Notes under the pieces: generated by a model
Databases searched by the model: none
What the model was told of the DNA's origin: nothing
The model's input: the letters and a program-made list of their open reading frames with translations, nothing else
Part shown: one piece after another, positions 17,312-26,109 of the stretch
Layout of the letters: every line of letters starts with the position of its first letter
How positions within the stretch are numbered: the first letter of the stretch is position 1
Program-made: the position numbers and the translations under genes
Assembly (NCBI RefSeq): GCF_001512285.1
Contig: NZ_LNUV01000006.1
Coordinates: forward strand, 1,968,809-2,032,808
DNA: 64,000 nt
Direction: 5' to 3'
Source: Arthrobacter sp. EpRS71
GTDB taxonomy: Bacteria > Actinomycetota > Actinomycetes > Actinomycetales > Micrococcaceae

Positions 17312-20300
17312 TCGGTGACCTGCTTTCCTCTGGCGCACAACGGGCAGATGTCCGGCAGGCGGCATCCATGACCGCCGTGCCCTCCCTTGCCGGGGTCGTG
17401 CCGTGCTTCGAACGTTGCCCCTGCCATCAGTGCGGCTGCCTCATTGACCAGGCCCTCTGCCCAATTCTCTGCCGGGTCCAAGGGATCCTGCTGCTGTACG
17501 CCTGGGCTCTTTGTCTTGGTCCCAAGCTGGGCCAACACTGCGCCGCCTGGAACGAATCCGGTTGCTGACGCGGCGCCGGTGAGTCCCTGTCCCGTTCCAG
17601 CGTCCTGAAAAGCACCTTTGAGGACCGCGGCCTGATAGGCACCCAGTTGCGGGTGCCGGGCAACCTCAGCCTTGCCGGGTTGCCGTTTGCCGGTCTTGAG
17701 GTCCACGATCACAAGCCTTCCCTCCGGATCTATTTCAAGGCGATCCACCTGGCCGCGAAGTACCGCGTGACGTACGGCCGCCTCTTCAAGGGCTTCAGGA
17801 CCACTAACGCCAACGGAATCCACAGTGACATCAGGAAGCTGAACTTCAAAGTCATGCTCCACAGCGAGCAAACTTCGTGAGTCGCTACGCATGATGAGCA
17901 CATACTGGGCCAACTTCCGGACCATGAGTTCCGCCCGCTGGAAATCAAGCTTCCCCTCCCAGTTATCCTTCATTCCCAAGGTGGGCCAGCGGCGTACCAG
18001 TTCAGCGACGTACTCGGCTCCTGAGGCTTCGGGAAGCTCCTGCGCAATGCTGTGGACCAAGGTGCCCAGGCTGCGCGCGAAGTCGGTGGCAGCTTCCCCT
18101 CCGGCTGCTTGGACGAACCAGTCCAGGGGCGATTTGTGAACGGCTTCCACCTTGGAAGGCGAAACGGAAACTGTACCTCCGGGCGGCACAACGGCCTCCG
18201 TGGAACTCAGGGCGGCCAAGCCCCACCAGGTGTCCGGGTGCGCCCCGGGAACCGGCGGCTCGGTGCTGGCGAGCCTGGCCAATATCCGAGCGGCCTCATG
18301 CGCTGTGCTGGTGTCTCCGAAGCGGTGTTCTTCCACCTGGGCATGCTGCCTCAGCTCCGCAACAAGAGCCCTCAAGGTCATGGGACGGTCAACAGGGGTG
18401 TACCCCCTTTTATACTCACCCGAACCAAGCGGGGCCACGTAGTCCAGGAAAGCCGAGGGTTGTTCATCCTCAGAGGAGACTGCCGTGCAAATCAACACCT
18501 CGCGGGCCCGCGATACAGCTGTTGAGAAGCTCCTGAGTTCGTCGTAACGAATGTCCCGGAGCCTGCTCAGCGGTCCACGGCGGAGGGCGTAGTCCACTCC
18601 GTGCTCCACGGCGTCAGCGTAGACCGTGCTGCCCAACAGCTCTCCACGAAGGCGGGTATTGGGCCACACGCCTTCCTGCAGACCCGCGACGATCACCACC
18701 GGCCATTCCCGGCCTGCAGCACTGGCCGGAGTCATGATCTCAACGCAGGCCTCCAGCTGCGCCCGTGCGGCAAGGGTATCCATGGGCAGTTCCTGGTTCA
18801 ACAGGTAGTCCAGGAACTGTTCGGGACCGGAACCGGGCAGCTGGTCAACGAAGCGCTCGGCCGTATGGAAGAGCGCCATCATGGCGTCGAGGTCCCGATC
18901 AGCGCGTGCCCCGGCGTTGCCGCCTTCGAGTGCAATCTCTGCCCACCGCGAAGACAGCCCGGTTGCGTGCCACAAAGCCCACAGAACAGACTCCGCGTTG
19001 GCGCCTGGCTCGGCAGCGGCGGCGGTACCGGCAGCGATCATGCGGGCGAGTCTGCGGGCAGAACTGCCCTCAATTCCCAACGATGCCAGGGCCCCCGGCT
19101 GGAGCAAGGCCTCCACCAACAAGGCGTCGCTGGAGCGGCCGCCACCTCCCAAAATTTCCTCGCGGCGCAAGGATTGCCGCAGCCTTCGCAACTCGATGGC
19201 AGTGGCACCTCCGATACGCGACGTCAGGAGGGATACTGCGTTTTCCGGTGTGAGCTTTGACGGGTCCAGAACAATGGCAAAGGCCTCCAACAGTGGACGG
19301 ACGGCGACTTCGTCACGGACAGCTGAGTCCGCTACGGGAACACGCACCGGAATCCCCTGTCCGCTCAGATACCGCTGCAGCTGGGAAATCTGCCCGCCGT
19401 TCCGAACGATCACCGCGATGTCACTGAATTCCCGGGATTCCCGCAGCTGTGCTTCGAGGATCCGCTGCGCGACGTACCGGAGCTCGTGGACGGCGGATGG
19501 CAGTACGTGCCCCTCGACGCGACCTTCCCCGGCGGCCGGATGTGGGCCTTGAGGACGGTCAGGTTGCTCCAACTGCCTGGCCAACTGACCACCGGAACGC
19601 AGCGAGATACGGGCCGCGACCCGGGTCCAGGCCTCAGCTACTTCCGGCGTGTGCCTGTGGGTTACCGTCAACGGACGTTCGAGAACAGCGTGCTGCGGGC
19701 CGCCCAGCAGCGTTGGCAGCTCTGAGACCAGGTCCGGGCGTGCGCCGCGAAAACCTTGTACCACCGTGTCCGGCGAATAGGTCACCACGACGTCCTTGCC
19801 TTCCCCGATATCGGCAAGAAGCTCGAACACTGCCGGATTCGATTCCTGGGCGTCGTCCACGAGGACGAGTTGGAGACGTTCTCTCTCAGCGGCGAGGAAC
19901 TCCGGCGAATCCTGAAAAATCTGACGCGCCGTAGTGATGATTCCGGCAGGGTCAAAAGCCTCCGGCATACGGAGGTCCAAGACATCACGGTACTCGCTGT
20001 AAAGCTGGGCTGCCGCCATCCAATCAGGACGTCCGCACTCGTAGGCAAGCCCTACCAAGTCCTCTGCGGTGCGCCCCGATTCGATGATGCGATCGAACAA
20101 CTGCCGAATCTCGTGACGGAAGCCTCGGGTAGGAAGTGCTGCTGCGAGGTCCTCCGGCCAAGGCAACTGGAACTCCGGACGGGAGTGGCCTTCCAACAAT
20201 TCCTTGATGATGAGGTCCTGTTCGGGGCCCGACAGAAGCTTCGGTGGCCGCGTCAGCGGCAGGATGCCTTCAGCCTTTGCCCGCCGGATAACGTCGAAGG

Positions 20301-20646
20301 CGTACGACGCCCAGGTGCGTGCCGGCGTCGTACTGAGACTGCGGTCCAGCCGTCCTGTGAACGTATCGCGCAACGCCGCGGCGGCGTGGCGGCCCGGAGC
20401 GAGAATGAGGATCTGTTCTGGAGTCAGTCCATCTTCACGGACGCGGCGCACGGCGGATTCGACGAGCACCGTTGACTTGCCCGTGCCGGGTCCCCCGGGC
20501 ACGAGGACGGGGCCGCTCCCCTGCCGTAGGGAAACGACCTCACGTTGGTCCGGGGACAAAACGGGTGCCGCGTAGTGGGTCTCACGCGGCGGGAGCAGGC
20601 GGAGCGCTGCCGGTGCTTGGCGGGTTTTGGCAGGAGTGGCGGTCAC
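17308..20646 (-). CDS. adnA: AdnA subunit of the AdnAB helicase-nuclease
   Basis: 1112 residues. The motor has Walker A PGGPGTGKST but a degenerate Walker B, VLVDDAQESNPAV, where AdnB has DEFQD; a weak motor is characteristic of AdnA. The C-terminal nuclease is intact by motif (LRGQVDRLEIDPEGR, then VIVDLKTGKRQPG). Family members and AddB carry iron-sulfur cysteines around this nuclease. Here the CPLxWF position reads KSPLDWFVQ, with Ser for Cys, and the C-terminus has C-x5-C-x2-C (GCRLPDICPLCARG). It starts with GTG 20646, overlapping the ATL stop by four bases, and leads into adnB, giving an ATL-adnA-adnB unit. Confidence 0.92.
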   Translation of the reverse strand: MTATPAKTRQAPAALRLLPPRETHYAAPVLSPDQREVVSLRQGSGPVLVPGGPGTGKSTVLVESAVRRVREDGLTPEQILILAPGRHAAAALRDTFTGRLDRSLSTTPARTWASYAFDVIRRAKAEGILPLTRPPKLLSGPEQDLIIKELLEGHSRPEFQLPWPEDLAAALPTRGFRHEIRQLFDRIIESGRTAEDLVGLAYECGRPDWMAAAQLYSEYRDVLDLRMPEAFDPAGIITTARQIFQDSPEFLAAERERLQLVLVDDAQESNPAVFELLADIGEGKDVVVTYSPDTVVQGFRGARPDLVSELPTLLGGPQHAVLERPLTVTHRHTPEVAEAWTRVAARISLRSGGQLARQLEQPDRPQGPHPAAGEGRVEGHVLPSAVHELRYVAQRILEAQLRESREFSDIAVIVRNGGQISQLQRYLSGQGIPVRVPVADSAVRDEVAVRPLLEAFAIVLDPSKLTPENAVSLLTSRIGGATAIELRRLRQSLRREEILGGGGRSSDALLVEALLQPGALASLGIEGSSARRLARMIAAGTAAAAEPGANAESVLWALWHATGLSSRWAEIALEGGNAGARADRDLDAMMALFHTAERFVDQLPGSGPEQFLDYLLNQELPMDTLAARAQLEACVEIMTPASAAGREWPVVIVAGLQEGVWPNTRLRGELLGSTVYADAVEHGVDYALRRGPLSRLRDIRYDELRSFSTAVSRAREVLICTAVSSEDEQPSAFLDYVAPLGSGEYKRGYTPVDRPMTLRALVAELRQHAQVEEHRFGDTSTAHEAARILARLASTEPPVPGAHPDTWWGLAALSSTEAVVPPGGTVSVSPSKVEAVHKSPLDWFVQAAGGEAATDFARSLGTLVHSIAQELPEASGAEYVAELVRRWPTLGMKDNWEGKLDFQRAELMVRKLAQYVLIMRSDSRSLLAVEHDFEVQLPDVTVDSVGVSGPEALEEAAVRHAVLRGQVDRLEIDPEGRLVIVDLKTGKRQPGKAEVARHPQLGAYQAAVLKGAFQDAGTGQGLTGAASATGFVPGGAVLAQLGTKTKSPGVQQQDPLDPAENWAEGLVNEAAALMAGATFEARHDPGKGGHGGHGCRLPDICPLCARGKQVTE

Positions 20647-21059
20647 ACAGTCATTTCATCATCGGGCACCGACAATTTATGGAGTTGACGCTCCAACTGG
20701 TCGGAGATCACATCAAGTTGGTCGAAGTCAGGGTCGGTGGGCGCCCATCGGGCGGCCGTCAGATCAACGCGCCATCGCCCTTCACCCGTCCTCAGGAAGG
20801 CATTGTAGGCGCCGTGCAACGGGGTGGATTCTTCCAGGTAGTGCCGCAAGGCGTCTGCTTCGTGACCGGGCGGCGCCTCCCCGCTGGCCCTGAGCACGCG
20901 CCACCAGGCCACAGAGCTTCCGTAATGGCTCATGACTGCGCCGATCTGCCGCGGCCCACCAGCACCCAGGAGCTCCGCAACGTCACCATAGGAGACCACC
21001 GAGCCTGACGGAACAAGGTCTACAACGGCCAGAACCGCCGTCACATACTCCATCCGCAT
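20643..21059 (-). CDS. Alkyltransferase-like protein (ATL), MGMT fold without the acceptor Cys
   Basis: 138 residues. The MGMT C-terminal DNA-binding fold is plain (VPSGSVVSYGDVAELLGAGGPRQIGAVMSHY). The PCHR acceptor motif is replaced by VAWWRVLRASG, with Trp where the alkyl-accepting Cys would be. Such ATL proteins bind O6-alkylguanine without repairing it and hand the lesion to nucleotide excision repair. It is the first gene of a unit with adnA (four-base GTGA overlap). TACGCT lies six bases before the ATG. Rv3204 is the counterpart as I recall the M. tuberculosis order. Confidence 0.88.
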   Translation of the reverse strand: MRMEYVTAVLAVVDLVPSGSVVSYGDVAELLGAGGPRQIGAVMSHYGSSVAWWRVLRASGEAPPGHEADALRHYLEESTPLHGAYNAFLRTGEGRWRVDLTAARWAPTDPDFDQLDVISDQLERQLHKLSVPDDEMTV

Positions 21060-21071
21060 GTGTTCAGCGTA
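21060..21071 (-). promoter_or_regulatory. Candidate leaderless promoter of ATL-adnA-adnB
   Basis: TACGCT (21066-21071), six bases, ATG at 21059, no ribosome site. A TTTGGG at the -35 distance is weak. Divergent from the exonuclease promoter 42 bases away. Confidence 0.55.
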
Positions 21072-21113
21072 GCGGCAGGAGTGTCGTGCCCAAAGAGTGT
21101 CGGACCCAGCCGG

Positions 21114-21125
21114 TAGCTTGAAGAT
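21114..21125 (+). promoter_or_regulatory. Candidate leaderless promoter of the exonuclease gene
   Basis: TAGCTT (21114-21119), six bases, ATG at 21126, with no purine-rich ribosome site between. Confidence 0.55.
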
Positions 21126-21836
21126 ATGAGTTCCTGGAATACCCTCTCCCGCGCCGCATTCGACCTCGAAACCACCGGGAAGAACTCGCGGTCAGCGCGG
21201 ATCGTCACCGCTTCCATCACCGTTGTGGATGCTCACGGGGAGCTCATCGCAGAGCACGAGTGGTTGGCGGATCCAGGTGTGGAGATCCCGCTTGAAGCAA
21301 GTGAGGTGCACGGAATATCCACGGAGAAGGCCCGCGCCGAAGGCCGCCCGGCAGAAGAAGTCACCCGCGAAGTCGCCGGGGTACTCCAAGGACTGTTCGA
21401 CGACGGCACTCCCGTCATTGCTTTCAACGCCAGTTACGATTTCACCGTGTTGGCGGCAGAGTCTGCCCGCTACGGCGTTCCCCAACTGAGCCGCTTCCCC
21501 GTGCTGGATCCTTATGTCATGAACAAGCAGGTGGACCGCTACCGCAAGGGAAAGCGCACCCTCACCGCTTTGTGCGAAGAATACGGCGTGGACCTGACAA
21601 ACGCCCATACCTCCGCGGCGGATGCGCTCGCTACTCTCCGGGTTCTGGATGCCATGGCAGGCAAGTTTCCCAAGCTACAGATGCCGGCGTCCACACTGCA
21701 TCAGCTGCAAGTAGACTGGGCTGCGTCCCAGGCCGCTGATTTCCAGCAGTACTTGCGGCGAAGCAAGCCCACCGCTGTCATCGAGGGTGAGTGGCCGGTG
21801 CTGCCGCCTGAGGATGCCAGCCGGGGCGGTTTCTAG
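21126..21836 (+). CDS. DEDDh 3'-5' exonuclease (DnaQ-like)
   Basis: 236 residues with all exonuclease motifs: ExoI AAFDLETTGKN, ExoII VIAFNASYDFTVL, ExoIII NAHTSAADALATLRVL, the last with the His of the DEDDh subgroup. It degrades DNA or RNA 3' ends using two metal ions. It lacks the polymerase-associated extensions of a full DnaQ, so it is better called a stand-alone exonuclease. It is divergent from ATL-adnA-adnB with only 66 bases between starts, which suggests co-expression with the repair genes (inference). Confidence 0.92.
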   Translation: MSSWNTLSRAAFDLETTGKNSRSARIVTASITVVDAHGELIAEHEWLADPGVEIPLEASEVHGISTEKARAEGRPAEEVTREVAGVLQGLFDDGTPVIAFNASYDFTVLAAESARYGVPQLSRFPVLDPYVMNKQVDRYRKGKRTLTALCEEYGVDLTNAHTSAADALATLRVLDAMAGKFPKLQMPASTLHQLQVDWAASQAADFQQYLRRSKPTAVIEGEWPVLPPEDASRGGF

Positions 21837-22158
21837 AACAAGGAGAACGCCGGCGTTACTTTTTGCGACGCAAGTCACAGCGAATTCGGGAACCCAAAAC
21901 GTGGGACTGTTCGCGCGGAGATTCCAAGCGAAGCCTCGCCGCCGAAATAGTCCAGAGCCCGTTGAGTGCTTGATGGGAACTTTGTTCGGCTCATTCGACT
22001 GCTGGCAGTCACTTCTTCGATTCACCGCGGCCTAGTGGGCTGGTGACATAATTAAGTTTGGCGGGTTGAAGTCTGCTAGGGCAGCCAACCTCCTTTCGGC
22101 TGCCACATTCCCCGCCCACCGTGAAGCGTCTCCGTGACCCGATGAAAGTGATTTCTTT
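21837..22158. other. 322-base intergenic region before the amino-acid ABC operon
   Basis: No gene seen. It holds a small palindrome AACGCCGGCGTT followed by a T-run (21846-21864), possibly a weak terminator of the exonuclease gene. Further on are a short hairpin GACTGC/GCAGTC near 22000 and a 7-bp stem GGCAGCC/GGCTGCC (22080-22086 and 22098-22104) whose loop contains CCTCC. The last could be a leader structure of the transporter mRNA; nothing ties it to a known riboswitch. Confidence 0.4.
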
Positions 22159-23109
22159 ATGAAATTCAAAGCCCCTAAGTGGCTGTCTGTTGCCCCCGTG
22201 GCCGCAGCCCTGGTGATTTCCCTGGCAGCATGCGGCGGAGGAACCTCCGAGCCCAGCGGCTCGCCCACCGATGCACTGGCAGGCAGCGACCAGAAATCGC
22301 TCGATACGTTCACCACCGCCGAGGTGACGCCGCTGGACAAGATCGACAAGACCAAGCTGGGCCTGATCACCGACGGCACCCTGCGCGTTGGCACTCTCTC
22401 CGATGCCCCGCCGAACATCTTCATCGATCCCTCCGGTAAATTCACCGGCTACGACAATGAGCTCCTGCGCGCCATCGGCGACAAGCTGGGCCTCAAGGTG
22501 GAGTTCGCATCCACCGACTTCTCGGCGCTCCTTTCCCAGGTGGGCAACAAGCAGTTCGACGTCGGATCCTCCTCCATCTCCACCACCGACGCGCGCCGCA
22601 AGACGGTCGGTTTCACCAACGGCTACGACTTTGGCTACATGGCGATCGTCACCAAGAACGACTCCAAGATCACCGGCTTCGCCGACGTCAAGGAAGGCCT
22701 GCGCATCGGCGTCGTCCAGGGCACCGTTCAGGATGACTACATGACGAACACGCTCAAGATTGAGCCGGTCCGTTTCCCTGACTACAACACGGTCTACGGC
22801 AACGTGAAGAACGGCCAGATCGACGCTTGGGTTGCTCCTTCCCAGCAGGCCGAAGGCCAGGTCAAGGAAGGCGACAACACCAAGATCGCCGAGAAGGTTG
22901 TCAACACCCAGAACTTCACTGCATACGCCGTGAACAAGGACAACCAGCCGCTGATCGACGCCTTGAACTCCGGCTTGGATGCTGTCATTGCTGACGGCAC
23001 CTGGGCCAAGCTCACAGCCGAGTGGTACAAGGACCGTCCGACTGCTGCCGAGCAGACCCCCCAGGGCTGGAAGCCGGGCAGCAAGGCCGTCCAGCTCCCC
23101 GCCAAGTAA
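22159..23109 (+). CDS. Amino-acid ABC transporter substrate-binding lipoprotein
   Basis: 316 residues with a lipoprotein signal ending LVISLAAC, Cys at residue 25. The mature part is a family 3 solute-binding protein (LRVGTLSDAPPNIFIDPSGK, then KFTGYDNELLRAIGDKLGLK, then DVGSSSISTTDARRKTVGFT), the class for polar amino acids. The exact substrate is not readable. The ribosome site is weak (GAAAG upstream). It opens a three-gene operon, with permease twelve bases downstream and ATPase after that. Confidence 0.93.
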   Translation: MKFKAPKWLSVAPVAAALVISLAACGGGTSEPSGSPTDALAGSDQKSLDTFTTAEVTPLDKIDKTKLGLITDGTLRVGTLSDAPPNIFIDPSGKFTGYDNELLRAIGDKLGLKVEFASTDFSALLSQVGNKQFDVGSSSISTTDARRKTVGFTNGYDFGYMAIVTKNDSKITGFADVKEGLRIGVVQGTVQDDYMTNTLKIEPVRFPDYNTVYGNVKNGQIDAWVAPSQQAEGQVKEGDNTKIAEKVVNTQNFTAYAVNKDNQPLIDALNSGLDAVIADGTWAKLTAEWYKDRPTAAEQTPQGWKPGSKAVQLPAK

Positions 23110-23121
23110 CCAGGGCGTTCC

Positions 23122-23886
23122 ATGGATATCCTCAATCAACTAGCCGAGTCCTTCTTTGACTGGGAGGCAATAGGCGAAGTTCTCCCCAAGATGTTCGCCG
23201 TCGGGCTGCCCAACACCATCGTTCTGGCTGTCGTCTCGGGCATCATCGGGACTGCACTTGGGATGCTGCTCGCCCTGATGGGGATTTCCCGGAACGCAGC
23301 GGCACGGTGGATAGCCCGCATTTACACGGACATTCTCCGCGGGCTACCACCGGTGCTGACCATTCTGGTGATCGGGTTCGGTTTCGGGCCTGTTATTCGC
23401 GAACTGACGGGCTCCACCAGCCCGTACCCCATGGCCATCGCAGCTCTGTCCTTGATGTCCGGCGCGTACATCGGCGAGATCTTCCGTTCCGGTATCCAGA
23501 GTGTGGATAAGGGCCAACTGGAAGCAACCCGGGCCCTCGGGTTCAGCTACGGCTCGTCCATGCGCCTGGTGGTGGTGCCTCAGGGCATCCGCCGCGTTCT
23601 GCCCGCCCTGGTGAACCAGTTCATTGCACTGATCAAGGAATCCTCGCTGGTGTTCATGCTTGGTTTGCTGGCAACCGAGCGTGAAATCTTCCAGATCGGC
23701 AAGGACGCTGCCGCCAACAGCGGCAACCTGTCCCCGTACGTGGCCGCTGCCATCTTCTATCTGGCGCTGACCATCCCGCTCACGCACTTTGTGAACTGGA
23801 TTGATGCCCGCATGCGCTCCGGCCGGCCGGAGAAGAAGGAACCGGACGAGGCAGCAGCCGTCGTAGGAAAGGGAGCCCAGGCATGA
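23122..23886 (+). CDS. Amino-acid ABC transporter permease (His/Glu/Gln/Arg type)
   Basis: 254 residues with about five membrane helices and the cytoplasmic EAA loop QLEATRALGFSYGSSMRLVVVPQGIRR split as QLEATRALGFSYG and VVVPQGIRRVLPAL, which docks to the ATPase. It is the single permease of the operon and would act as a homodimer. It overlaps the ATPase start by four bases (ATGA). The C-terminal 25 residues are charged and cytoplasmic. Confidence 0.94.
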   Translation: MDILNQLAESFFDWEAIGEVLPKMFAVGLPNTIVLAVVSGIIGTALGMLLALMGISRNAAARWIARIYTDILRGLPPVLTILVIGFGFGPVIRELTGSTSPYPMAIAALSLMSGAYIGEIFRSGIQSVDKGQLEATRALGFSYGSSMRLVVVPQGIRRVLPALVNQFIALIKESSLVFMLGLLATEREIFQIGKDAAANSGNLSPYVAAAIFYLALTIPLTHFVNWIDARMRSGRPEKKEPDEAAAVVGKGAQA

Positions 23887-24620
23887 GCGAATTTGCATCA
23901 GGCACACTGACGGCCAAGAACATCCATTTGTCCTTCGGCAGCAACCACGTGTTGCGGGGCATCGACCTGCACGTCGAGAAGGGCACCACGGCCTCCGTGA
24001 TCGGCCCGTCAGGCTCGGGCAAGTCCACGCTGCTCCGTGTCATGAACCGGCTCATCGAGCCGGACCAGGGCGACATCCTGCTGGATGGGCGTTCGGTGCT
24101 GAAGGACAACCCGGACGAATTACGCCGCCGTATTGGCATGGTCTTCCAGCAGTTCAACCTGTTTCCCCATAAGACCGTGGCCGAGAACATCTCCCTGGCC
24201 CTGCGTAAGCTCCGTGGCATGTCCAAGGAGCAGGCACGCGAGGAAGCCCTGGCTCAGTTGGACCTGGTGGGCTTGAAGCACAAGGCGGACTCGCGTCCAG
24301 CCAACCTCTCAGGCGGACAGCAGCAGCGTGTGGCAATTGCCCGTGCGCTTGCCATGAAGCCTGAGGTCATGTTCTTTGACGAGGCCACCTCCGCACTGGA
24401 CCCGGAACTGGTCAAGGGTGTTTTGGCCCTCATGACTGATCTGGCCCAGGGTGGCATGACCATGGTGGTGGTGACCCACGAAATGGGCTTCTCCCGCAAT
24501 GTCTCCGACATCGTGACCTTCATGGATGCCGGCGTGGTGGTTGAATCCGGTCCTCCGGATCAGCTGTTCACCAACCCGCAAACGGAACGCCTTCAAGGAT
24601 TCCTTTCGGACGTTCTCTAA
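23883..24620 (+). CDS. Amino-acid ABC transporter ATP-binding protein
   Basis: 245 residues with all ABC ATPase motifs: Walker A GPSGSGKST, Q-loop MVFQQFNLFPHKT, signature LSGGQQQRVAIARAL, Walker B VMFFDEATSALDPE, switch His VVVTHEMGFS. The GlnQ/HisP subgroup fits the permease and binding protein upstream. It is the last gene, with a terminator 33 bases after the stop. Confidence 0.95.
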   Translation: MSEFASGTLTAKNIHLSFGSNHVLRGIDLHVEKGTTASVIGPSGSGKSTLLRVMNRLIEPDQGDILLDGRSVLKDNPDELRRRIGMVFQQFNLFPHKTVAENISLALRKLRGMSKEQAREEALAQLDLVGLKHKADSRPANLSGGQQQRVAIARALAMKPEVMFFDEATSALDPELVKGVLALMTDLAQGGMTMVVVTHEMGFSRNVSDIVTFMDAGVVVESGPPDQLFTNPQTERLQGFLSDVL

Positions 24621-24653
24621 GGACCTCCCCACAGCAGGATGTGCACCGTCTTC

Positions 24654-24690
24654 AAGAACCCCGCCTTCGCAACGAAAGCGGGGTTCTTTG
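24654..24690. terminator. Bidirectional terminator between the ABC operon and the GH3 gene
   Basis: An 11-bp stem AAGAACCCCGC (24654-24664) with GCGGGGTTCTT (24678-24688), extended by CTT/AAG pairs at the base of the loop. T-rich sequence follows on the plus strand (CTTTGTTGTT), and the leftward-reading end also has T's. Confidence 0.88.
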
Positions 24691-24713
24691 TTGTTCTCGT
24701 TGATGTGCAGCCG

Positions 24714-25997
24714 CTACTGACCTGCTTTAACCCGCAACACGGTGAGGGCGGCGGCATCCACCTTGGCCCGGAAGGCAGGATCTGCCGTGGCCTTCTGCAC
24801 CACGGCTTGGTGCATGGCCGGAATGCTCGTGGGATCGGCGCACACCAGCATGGTTCCGCCTGCACCAAAGAAGTTCAGGGCACGATCGGCATCGGACCAG
24901 GCCGTCAGTTGCGCTGCACTGCAGAGGTCATCGGACAGGACAATCCCCTTGAACCCGGCATCGTCCCGCAGCATGGTGTCCATGATTGTGGGTGAGAACG
25001 GGGCGATGTTTGCGGGGTCGATCTTGTCGTAGTAGGCGTTCGAGACCATGACCCACTGAGTGCCCGCCTTGATGGCGGCACGGAACGGCTCCAGCGCGGG
25101 ATCCTCCCGAGTGGTGGCCGTGTCGCGGACACTACTGCTGACATCCGTATTGGGAACCACCCTGCCCAGGCCCGGGAAGTGTTTGACCACCGGAGCCACC
25201 CCGGCGTCTTTCATACCGTTCGCAAAAGCGTTGCCCAGCAGCGAAACGTTGGCTGGGTCATAGCCGTACTCCCGCTGAAAATGACCGATGGGGGCATTGG
25301 AGGGTGCAAACTCCGGGCTGGTCACTGTATCCAGGACCGGTGCGAGGTTCACATTGACGCCTACGCTGCGAAGTTCCTTCCCCCACGTGGCGGCATCCGT
25401 CCGGAGCTTGGCCGCCCCGGACGATGCTTGGACCAAGGCAGTGGGAATCGTGGAGAAGCCCGGGCCGGAGAGCACCTGGACGTATCCGCCTTCTTGGTCG
25501 GTAGCAACAAAAAGAGGCAGCCCGCCCGTTGTGGCCGCAGAGACAGTGCCCGTCAAGGAAGACACCACGGCGGCAGTCGGAGCCGTTCCTGCCTTGCTGC
25601 GCCCGCTGAGATAAACGTTTCCGGCGTGGTACTTGGTCAGTGCTTCCATGGTTCCGGGCTCGGCGCCGGTGGCCTTGGCGGCCACCATGAACAGTTGTCC
25701 CACGCGCTGCTCAAGGCTGAGCGCGGCGAGTTGCTTCTCTACAGCTGACGGCGGGTTCGGCGCCGGGGCCGGTGCGGCGGAGGGAGGCCGGGAGGGAACA
25801 GCAGACGGCGTGGTTGTCGCCGGCGGGGATGACGGTGAAGGTGTGGTTGTCGGCGAAGAAGAAACAGACGGCGTCCCTTCCGCCGAGGCTTGGCCGGAGT
25901 TGGATGGGCGACTGGAACATCCCGAGGCCGTCACCAGAAGTACACCGGCGGTGGCGATGCTGACACTTATCGATGCAATGGACGGGGAATTGCGCAT
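24714..25997 (-). CDS. Glycoside hydrolase family 3 lipoprotein, NagZ-like
   Basis: 427 residues. A lipoprotein signal ends LLVTASGC, and then comes an 80-residue Ser/Thr/Pro linker. The GH3 domain follows (EQRVGQLFMVAAKATGAEP; the KHFPGLGRVVPNTDVSS motif; GIVLSDDL). KHFPG and the SDD(L) nucleophile region match beta-N-acetylhexosaminidases that trim peptidoglycan muropeptides. Being a lipoprotein it would work outside the membrane, unlike cytosolic E. coli NagZ. ATG 25997 is chosen because the signal peptide begins there; the frame runs open to 26105. Confidence 0.88.
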   Translation of the reverse strand: MRNSPSIASISVSIATAGVLLVTASGCSSRPSNSGQASAEGTPSVSSSPTTTPSPSSPPATTTPSAVPSRPPSAAPAPAPNPPSAVEKQLAALSLEQRVGQLFMVAAKATGAEPGTMEALTKYHAGNVYLSGRSKAGTAPTAAVVSSLTGTVSAATTGGLPLFVATDQEGGYVQVLSGPGFSTIPTALVQASSGAAKLRTDAATWGKELRSVGVNVNLAPVLDTVTSPEFAPSNAPIGHFQREYGYDPANVSLLGNAFANGMKDAGVAPVVKHFPGLGRVVPNTDVSSSVRDTATTREDPALEPFRAAIKAGTQWVMVSNAYYDKIDPANIAPFSPTIMDTMLRDDAGFKGIVLSDDLCSAAQLTAWSDADRALNFFGAGGTMLVCADPTSIPAMHQAVVQKATADPAFRAKVDAAALTVLRVKAGQ

Positions 25998-26109
25998 GGT
26001 AAACCGTGAATTCGTTGGGGGTGGGTTTCCACCTACGAGCCTACCCCGGGAGACGCAACGATGCCCCGGCCACATGCTTCGAGCAGCTGGCCGGGGCATC
26101 TCCACGAAA

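Noticed and set aside
20643..21059. Active O6-methylguanine-DNA methyltransferase
   Set aside because: The acceptor Cys of PCHR is replaced by Trp (AWWR), so it cannot accept an alkyl group.
22009..23139. A 376-codon open frame antisense to the substrate-binding protein gene
   Set aside because: Shadow frame; Val/Gly/Asp-rich translation typical of the reverse complement of GC-rich codons.
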